This document shows positions 56,450 to 64,000 of a DNA stretch of 64,000 nucleotides, piece after piece (position 1 is the first letter of the stretch; the number at the start of each line of letters is the position of its first letter). A program made the position numbers and the translations under genes. Under the pieces are notes generated by a model, which was not told the DNA's origin, did no database searches, and saw only the letters and a program-made list of their open reading frames with translations. Where the stretch lies: assembly GCA_030015575.1 (NCBI GenBank), contig JASDDO010000024.1, forward strand, positions 216,586,996 through 216,650,995. The letters are read 5' to 3'. Source of the DNA: Agapanthus africanus (taxonomy: Eukaryota > Streptophyta > Magnoliopsida > Asparagales > Amaryllidaceae).

Positions 56450-59400
56450 TGTCACGACCCAAATATGGCACATGACCGACACTTAAATCACGTGACATCT
56501 AAAGACGTCGACGCGGTTTAAGTAAGACGAAACCCGGAATCTAAACCCTTTTAAAAATATTGGAGGTGAGTTTAAAATAGTCATCAGATGGAATCAATTT
56601 AAATAACATTTAAATTTAACTAAGTATGTTTTGAAAAAGCATCTATGACGTTTTGAAATTTGACAGCACCTCCTTTGCATTTTTGTATAACTCAATACAT
56701 CATAATAATATAAATAGCATCCCAATGGGGCTAGCCTCCACGTTCAAACGACGGAGCAGCCAAACAATCTATATCAGAAGTCGACTCCAATGAATGTGAC
56801 CTCACAATTTCTAGTCTCGCTTCTAAGTCCACAATATACCATTACTAAGTTGATGGAGTTTTCACTAGATACAAGAATATATGAATAATTAAGGATGAGT
56901 ACGATACAATATTAACCCACATACCAATCAATCACCGAAAGTAATATGTGCCCAAGCCGCTGATAATCCAAGCGGTAAAACCTGCAAGAAACTGTGGCAC
57001 AACGGGGATGAGTTTCCAACTCAGTGAATATAAGTACATCTAAAGGTAGAAATCGAAATGCATGACGATACCTAGGTCATAAATATAGTACTATCATAAT
57101 CTATATAATATACTATATGATATGCATATTTATCATAATGCAACACTAAATATCATGCAATCCCAAGTAGAATATAGCAAATGCAAATGAACTGTATCTA
57201 GGTATAAGCCCAATGTAATCGAAAATATATATATATATAAACCTCTTCTTTAAAATATCCGCGGAATAGATATGTCACGGCATAAAGCAGACGTAATAGT
57301 ATGAAATATAATAGATATCTTATTTAAGATATACGTCATGCTATTTTAATGACTAATGTTAAGAGGTTTACAATTTAAAAGATTTCAGATTCATATCAGA
57401 CACGTCAAAATAATGAGGTTATAGCTCGATTTGAAATTCCTTTTTGTATACATGAATTCCCGTACGAATGTATATAGGTACTGTCCCCCGGATCAGTCCT
57501 GGTCGGCTACAGTAACTATAATCTACTGTATATCTCATGATAACAACATATCAATATATATTTATGGATGTCCAGTATCGACACCCGAAATCAGAAATCT
57601 CGCGTGTCCATCACCGACATGTAAATGCAGATATCGTCGACACCATCTCAATAGATGATCACCACCCGATATCCCTGGCTCCGATCAGTATCCCCTGGAT
57701 ATCCGCCGTGCCTAATCGAACCCCGATCAGTATCCCCTGGATATCTGCCGTGCTCATCTCTATATCCCGTATCGAGTATCCTCGTTAGGCTCCCGGTCTA
57801 TAATGCGGCTATCCTGCCCCTCGATCTCGAACTGGGTCCACCATGTATCCATCTGTATATCTACCCCACTCAGTACGGATAAGTAACAAATCCGAAACCG
57901 TATAGCTACCCCACTCGGTTCGGAATAAAACAATCAGAAAACATAAAACTCATAGTGGACGCCAACTCATCATATCCAAAAATATCAAGTAAAGAATAAG
58001 AATACTTGCATAGATTATACTGATGATATATTATATATATACATATATAACAGCGTCCCATACCACTGATATATATTATCAAAAGTAAAACATCCAGAAA
58101 ACTCATAAATCGAATTTAAACATCCATAGTACTGGCATTCACAATGCTTAACAGATAATAAGGTAAAGTGTGTAAATAAATCATACTCGCATTTAAACGT
58201 ATCAATCCTACTGTGTCATGGCAATACTAATGATGTGTGGTGTAACATACGCATTTGTGCTCGTGCAGCATGACAATCATTAGTATTTGTGCAAGTGTTC
58301 TACAGGTGTAATAACCTATTCATATTAACCTATATGTATATACGCATTATATAACAGAGCGGTTCTACAGTGACATGGCAGTACCAATGAGGTGTAGTGT
58401 AACATATATGTACGTGCTTGTACAGCATAGTACTCATTAGTAATTATGCAGTATTTTATCAGAGTGTCTGTATTACTGAAACGCATAACATTAATAATTA
58501 TAACGTAAGCAAGTAAAATAATTATAATCATTTTATACGAGTCTAAAGGTACCTGGCCGTTATTCGGCATACGGATCTCATCATTACTGATACGCATAGT
58601 TTCTTGTATAATACCTCACCGTATCGCTATATCCAAATCATCTTTAGAATGTCACAATCCTTCATACTAAATTACCAAACCATAATTTAATTACGTGCAA
58701 TTGAATATCATGCTAGATGCAAACTATCTCAAATATCAATATCTTGAATAAATACTAAACTATCTAAATACCATAATACTATTTATAAGGTTGCGGGGGT
58801 GCTATACGCCATCCACCCGACTCCCCCCGTAGATGTAAATCTACTCATCAACTTCATAAGCTTGCTGAAATCCACGCTGCTATATCCGCTAACTCCGTCT
58901 CGGAAATCCTCGCGACGGCACTTATAATCGTATTTAAATCCACCTCGATGTAAATATCATATTGAAAACCAAAACAACGATATAGGCCTCCATAGGTTAG
59001 AACCTACAGTATACTTAACCCAAAAACGATAATATATATCTGTCGTTAACGTATAAACGTTAACGGTTCAGTTGCAGTACAAAAATACGAAAACCCGTAT
59101 CGTAATATCGGAAAATTTGATAAAACCTTTACTAATCATTCCCAGATTTCTCTGTAAGAATACTGGAACAAATCAAACAACACCATAGCTTATAAAATAT
59201 CAAAACAAAGCTACAGGAGAAAAACCAATACCAAAAGCCCAGGGGAGGCCGGCGAGCTCGGAAAAAGGTGGAATGTCGCCGATTCAAGTATGGAGTTTGG
59301 ATCTCGAGTTTTGTATAAAGTCTTCTAATGATCATACTATAGTTTTGGTCTTGCTAGTTTTTCTAGTAATTGTACCCAATGGTTCAAGATTCAATTATAG

Positions 59401-60524
59401 TGAGCTAGATATCACAATTATCTTAGTTTATGATACTGCTCAAACTAAACATGCTACGTGAAGATATCGTGAGTTAATTGAACTTAGGTTTTTCTGAGCT
59501 AACCCTCTTCTGGTCGTGGTAGGTAAAAACAGAGCTCATGATACGATATATCTGTGTCCTATATAGAATTTTAACTCCAAAACAGATATTTACTTCCAGA
59601 TTTCATATACTGATAAACTAACTTAAACTAGCAATACCAGACAACCCACAATATAAACAGAGAGCTACCCTGAAAACCCCAACACCTAACTCCCTACAAA
59701 AACCGGCGAGATCGGATTTTGGCTAAATGTCGCCGGCCAAAATCCGAGTAAATGGGTTAGTTTTCCTAGTGGTTATTCTAGGTCCATATTACAATATGAA
59801 GGCACTGCTTGATTTTGTTAATTATCATCTAAACTATAGCAGATTCAAAACAGAGCCTAAACTTATCAAAATACGATATCCGATTTCTAAATAAAACAGT
59901 ACTGAACTTAAGTTGCGGGGTTGAAGTTATACCTATAGAAAGATCACTGAAAAAGCTCCCTCCAAGAAGCACAAGCTCAAAGATCCTAGTTAGAGGGATG
60001 TGGTAAAGATCCCTAGTACCTTGTCTTTCTTCTTCTCTTTTGATATTAGGAACACATTGGAATTAGGTGTTAGTGATTGAAGAATTTGATAAGAGTTCAG
60101 TTTGAAGATGCTAAGGAGTTCCTATGTGTGTGTTATGTAGAGAAAGCATATGGTGGAGATTTAGAGGTGGAGGTGGCATGAGAGGAGTAGGAGGTGTAAG
60201 CATGAAAGGGGATGGTATTTTCATATAAGGAGGAGGTGTATGCATGAAGTGTCACCAAGGTTATATTATACCATGAGTATGATTTAAGCTTAACCATTTC
60301 CTTTACCCTTTTATACATAAACCCCCACAAAATTCCAATTTCCACAATTAACTAAACTTTTCACAAAACCCCTTCATGACACTTCTTATTGTAAAAACAA
60401 ACTATTTCTTTACTAATCTATTCTACCGCATTTTAAAAGAACTTTTTATTATAAACACAATAAAATAAATGTTTTAATTAAATAAATAAAATAATTGTTA
60501 TCTAAAATATTTCAAAATGTTACA
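56450..60524 (-). mobile_element. G4: 4075-bp solo LTR or LTR-bounded element in the satellite
   Basis: Plus-strand edges TGTCACGACCC and AAAATGTTACA, flanked by perfect five-base repeats GTAAA (56445-56449 and 60525-60529) within the satellite unit word GCGGGTAAAATTCCTGCC. Minus orientation is inferred from relatives ending CGTGACA and from TATAAAAG on the minus strand at 60308-60315. No retroelement protein domain. Internal landmarks shared with G2: the reverse complement of GTTGGAAACTCAT followed by TTGCAG at about 56975-57030, and the 57640-57960 zone. 58000-60250 otherwise shows only A/T-rich non-coding sequence with short repeats. Confidence 0.85.
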
Positions 60525-61260
60525 GTAAAATTCCTGCCCGGCCTAACCCTTGAATGCTAAGCCCTCACAAGAGTAGACTCCTACTGGTTTCGGAGGCTGG
60601 CGGACAGCTTCCTGCCCGTCACACTCATTCACAACGGGTAGATTCCTGCCCAACATAACTCGTGAATCCTAAGCGCTCACACTAGTAGACTCTTGCTTGG
60701 TTCGGAGGCCGGCGGACAGCTTTCTTCCCGTCGCACTCATTCACAGCGGGTAGATTCCTACCCAACATAAGTTGTGAATCATAAACCCTCACAAAGGTAG
60801 ATTCCTACTCGATTCCAAGGCCGGCAGACAGCTTCCCTTCCGTCGCACCTATTCATGGAGGGTAGATTCATGCCCGGCCTAACTCGTGAATCCTAAGCCC
60901 TCACCACGAGGCTAGGGGACAGCTTCCTGCCCGTCACACCCATTCACGTCGGGTAAAATTCCTGCCCGGCCTAACCCATGAATGCTAAGCCCTCACACGA
61001 GTAGACTCCTGCTGGTTTTGAGGTCGGCGGACAGATTCCTGCTCATCGCACACATTCACGGCAGGTAGATTCCTACCCGACCAAACCCGTGAATCCTAAG
61101 ACCTCGCACGAATAGACTCCTACTCGGTTCGGAGGTCGGCAGACAGCTTCCTGCCTGTCGCACTCATTCACAGCGGGTAGATTCATGCTTAACATAAGTT
61201 TTGAATCATAAGCCCTCAACGCAAGTAGATTCCTGCTCATTTCCGAGACCGGCGGACAGG
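60525..61260 (+). repeat. 112-bp satellite-like array, middle block
   Basis: Continues directly from the left block after G4; units alternate long and short as before. Minus-strand frames of 60-75 codons across this block are by-products. Confidence 0.9.
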
Positions 61261-61263
61261 GGA

Positions 61264-62024
61264 CACTTCCCAGGAGGTCATCCATCCCAGGACTTCCCTG
61301 GCCTGAGCACGCTTAACTACGGAGTTCTCAAGCTCCTGTAGTGCCGGTTCAGTTAAAAGGCGCCTCTGTATTGAAGAGTGGTAATCATTTCATTTATAGT
61401 TCTGGATCTGCCCTCTTTCAGAATGCATTTCGAAGATTCCCTATTGTTCTACAGTGGGGCCCCCATGGATTCAAGAGGTGGCCCCCGCCCCCTTGGCACG
61501 ACACTTTGTTCCGTGAGCAAGAACCGGGTCCCGACATTCTCCCCACCTTTAAACAATGATTCATCCTCGAACCACAGACCTACTATTGAGGGACCAGCTC
61601 TGATACCATTATGTCATGACCCACCCCCAATACAGACTGTATTGTCCACTCTGGCCGAAACCGTACGGTTTTGTCCTTTGGAGCAAACCGGACGCGACCA
61701 GAGCCACTTCCCAGGAGGTCACCTATCCCAGGACTTCCCTGGCCTGAGCATGCTTAACTATGGAGTTCTCAAGCTCCTTTAGTGTCGGTTCACTTAAAAG
61801 GCGTCTCTGTAATGAAAAGTGATATCATTTCATTTATAGATCCGGATCTGCTCTCTTTCGAAATGTATTCCGAAAATTCCCCATTATTCTACAGTGGGTT
61901 CCACGGACTCAGGAGGTGGCCCCACGGATTCAAAAGGTGGCCCCCGCCCCCTTGGCATGACACTTGGCGTGGCACTTTGTTCCATGTGGCATTTTGTTCC
62001 GTGAGCAAGAACCGGGTCCTGACA
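61264..62024 (-). mobile_element. Cassandra TRIM with 5S rRNA sequence in its LTRs
   Basis: Two direct repeats, 61264-61536 (3' LTR, lacking about 95 bp at its left end) and 61612-62024 (5' LTR, 413 bp), flank a 75-bp internal segment. On the minus strand the internal segment holds a tRNA-Met-type primer site TGGTATCAGAGC (61597-61608) and a polypurine tract GGTGGGGAGAA (61537-61547). Both LTRs carry, on the minus strand, AGTTAAGC(G/A)TGCT and GACCTCCTGGGAAGT, internal promoter words of plant 5S rRNA. Internal length, primer type and 5S content identify Cassandra, a non-coding terminal-repeat retrotransposon in miniature. Confidence 0.92.
61700..61766 (-). ncRNA. 5S rRNA-derived segment in the Cassandra 5' LTR
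   Basis: On the minus strand it covers the 5S A-box, intermediate element and C-box words in order, with changes such as GATAGGTGACC and a divergent middle. The matching part of the other LTR is 61264-61327. Not a functional 5S rRNA gene: the 5' third of 5S is missing. Confidence 0.8.
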
Positions 62025-64000
62025 CAAAGCGGGTAGATTCCTGCCAGGCCTAACCCGTGAATCCTAAGCCCTTTAACGAGTAGACTCCTGCTTGGTTAAG
62101 AAATGGACAGCTTCCTGCCCGTCGCACACATTCACGGTGGGTAGATTCCTGCCCGACCAAACCCGTGAATCCTAAGTCCTCGCACGAGTAGACTCCTGCT
62201 CGGTTCGGAGGCCGGCGGACAGCTTCCTGCCCGTCGCACCCATTCATAGCGGGTAGATTCTTGCGCAACATAAGTTGTGAATTCTAAGCCCACACGCGAG
62301 TAGATTCCTACTCGGTTCCGAGGCCGACGGGTAGATTCCTGGCCGTCCTATCCCGTGAATCCTAAGCCCTCGCTAAGAGGCCGACAGACAGATTCCTGCT
62401 CGTCGCGCCCATTCATGGTGGGTAGATTCCTGTCCGGCCTAACCCGTGAATGCTAAGCCATCACTCGAGTAGAATCCTGCTCGTTTCCGAGGCCGGTGGG
62501 CAGTTCCTACACGTCGCACACATTCACGGCTGGTAGATTCCTGCCCGACCAAACCCGTGAATCCTAAGCTCTCGCACGAGTAGACTCCTGCTCGGTTCCG
62601 AGGCCGACGGACAGTTTCCTGCCCGTCGCACTCATTCACAACGGGTAGATGCCTGCCCAACATAAGTTATGAATCCTAAGCCCTAACGCGAGTAGAATCC
62701 TACTCGGATCCGAGGCCGGCGGACAGCTTCCTTCCCGTCGTACCCATTCATAGCGGATCCTAAACCCTCGCCACAAGGCCGGTGGATAGCTTCCTACCCG
62801 TCACACTCATTCACGGCAGGTAGATTCCTGCTCGGCCTAACCCCGTGAATCCTAAACCCTCGCACGAGTAGACTCCTGCTCTATTGGGAGGCTGGTGGAC
62901 AGCTTCCTGCCCGTCGCACACATTCACGGCGGGTAGATTCCTGCCTGACCAAACCCGTAAATCCTAAGCTCTCGCACGAGAAGACTCCTGCTCGGTTCCG
63001 AGGCCGGCGGACAGCTTCCTGCCCGTTGCACCCATTCACGGCGGGTAGATTCCTGCCCAACATAAGTTGTGAATTCTAAGCCCTCATACGAGTAGATCCC
63101 TACTCGGTTCCGAGGACGGTGGACAGCTTCCTGCCAGTCGCGCCCATTGACGGCCGGTAGATTCCTGTCCGGCCTAACCCGTGAATCCTAAGCCCTTGCC
63201 ACGAGGCCGGCGGACAGCTCATGCCCGTTACACCCATTCATGACAGGTAGATTCCTGTCCGGCCTATCCCGTGAATCCTAAGCCCTCATACAAGTAGACT
63301 CCTGCTCGGTTCCGAGGCCGGCGGATGGCTTCCTGCTCTTCGCACACATTCACAGCGGGTAGATTCCTGCCCGACCAAATCAGTGAATCCTAAACCCTCG
63401 CACGAGTAGACTCTTGCTCGATTCCGAGGCCGGCGGACCGCTCCTTTCCCATCGCACTCATTCGTAGCGGGTAGATTCCTGCCCAACATAAATTGTGAAT
63501 CCTAAGCACTCACGTGAGTAGATTCCTATTCGGTTCCGAGGCAGGCGGACAGCTTCCTACTCGTCTCACCAATTCACAGTGGGTAGATTCCTGCCCGGCC
63601 TAACCCGTGAATCCTAATTCCTCGGCACGAGGCCGGCGGACAGTTTCCTGCCCATCTCATCCATTCACAGCGGGTAGATTCCTGCCCGTCCTAACCCGTG
63701 AATCTTAACCCCTCGCACGAGTAGATTCCTGCTCGGTTTGAAAGCCGACAGACAGCTTCCTGACCGTCGCACACATTCATGGTGGGTGGTTTTCTACCCG
63801 ACCAAACCCATGAATCCTAATCCATCGCATGGTCCTGCTCAGTTCGGAGGCCAGAGGACAGCTTTCTGCCCGTCGCACCAATTCACAGCGGGTAGATTCC
63901 TGCCTAACCCGTGAATCTTGAGCACTCGCCATGTGACCGGCGGAAAGATTCCTGCCCGTCACACCCATTCACGGTGGGTAGTTTCCTTCCCGGCCTAACC
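62025..64000 (+). repeat. 112-bp satellite-like array, right block (runs off the window)
   Basis: About 18-20 units, more regular than the left block. Spacing between GAGTAGA words is 112 bp in long units (for example 62186 to 62298 and 62978 to 63090). Short units such as that at about 63190 lack one hairpin segment. No end is seen before 64000. Confidence 0.92.

Noticed and set aside
61264..61766. Two 5S rRNA genes
   Set aside because: Only the 3' two-thirds of 5S is present, diverged, inside LTRs with primer site and polypurine tract: Cassandra, not rDNA.
61073..63968. Several 60-75 codon minus-strand ORFs sharing GLGFTGLV-type peptides
   Set aside because: Shared peptides come from the 112-bp satellite units.
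55417..64000. CRISPR-like array
   Set aside because: Units are whole diverged tandem monomers without unique spacers, in a plant retroelement context.

Overview
The window is a repeat-dense, nested-retrotransposon stretch of an angiosperm nuclear genome, probably a eudicot. The evidence is plant-specific LTR retrotransposon lineages (Ty3/gypsy Tat clade with a second RNase H domain, Athila with a tRNA-Asp type primer site and an env-like ORF, a Ty1/copia element) and a Cassandra TRIM carrying 5S rRNA sequence in its LTRs. I found no convincing host gene, no tRNA or rRNA gene and no organellar sequence. Every coding region belongs to a transposable element, and almost all carry stops or frameshifts.

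Layout. 1-10075: element A, Tat clade, + strand, entering from the left: pol with one in-frame stop, a 4.4 kb 3' region with hairpin-module arrays, eight 158-bp repeats and an antisense ORF, then a 2700-bp 3' LTR (7376-10075). 10076-21830: an older minus-strand Tat element D, split by LTR G1 (12299-15345, near-perfect 5-bp target duplication) and by a non-autonomous Athila-like element F (15658-21300, perfect 5-bp duplication, only one LTR). 21831-26745: element B, Tat, + strand: deleted LTR, primer site and frameshifted gag. 26735-28252: 3' part of a long LTR (G2). 28253-32701: 3' half of another Tat element C (antisense ORF pseudogene, LTR), ending inside the 3' LTR of Athila element E (32702-45304, minus). 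E in turn lies in the long LTR G3 (45305-48607), which cuts the gag of a copia element H (48608-52427). 52979-64000: element I, a Tat-like LTR, primer site and gag remnant running directly into a satellite-like array of ~112-bp units. That array is interrupted by a 4075-bp LTR-bounded insertion (G4, 56450-60524, 5-bp duplication) and by a Cassandra TRIM (61264-62024).

How the parts relate. A and B are the same family (LTR ends nearly identical) and C is a diverged relative. D and I share the 112-bp 3' repeat in the same orientation relative to coding. E and F are both Athila-like. G1-G4 are long LTRs with TGTAAC-type starts and CGTGACA-type ends. The most interesting signal is in the Tat 3' regions and LTRs: serial mini-hairpins with a nearly constant loop and a stem that changes from module to module while staying complementary. 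The non-Watson-Crick pairs are G.U-compatible only on the element's sense strand, which suggests selection on RNA structure. Other leads are the conserved antisense ORF with a splice-acceptor-like site 5 nt before its ATG, a one-LTR insertion with a clean target duplication, and a three-hairpin U5 module with a compensatory change.
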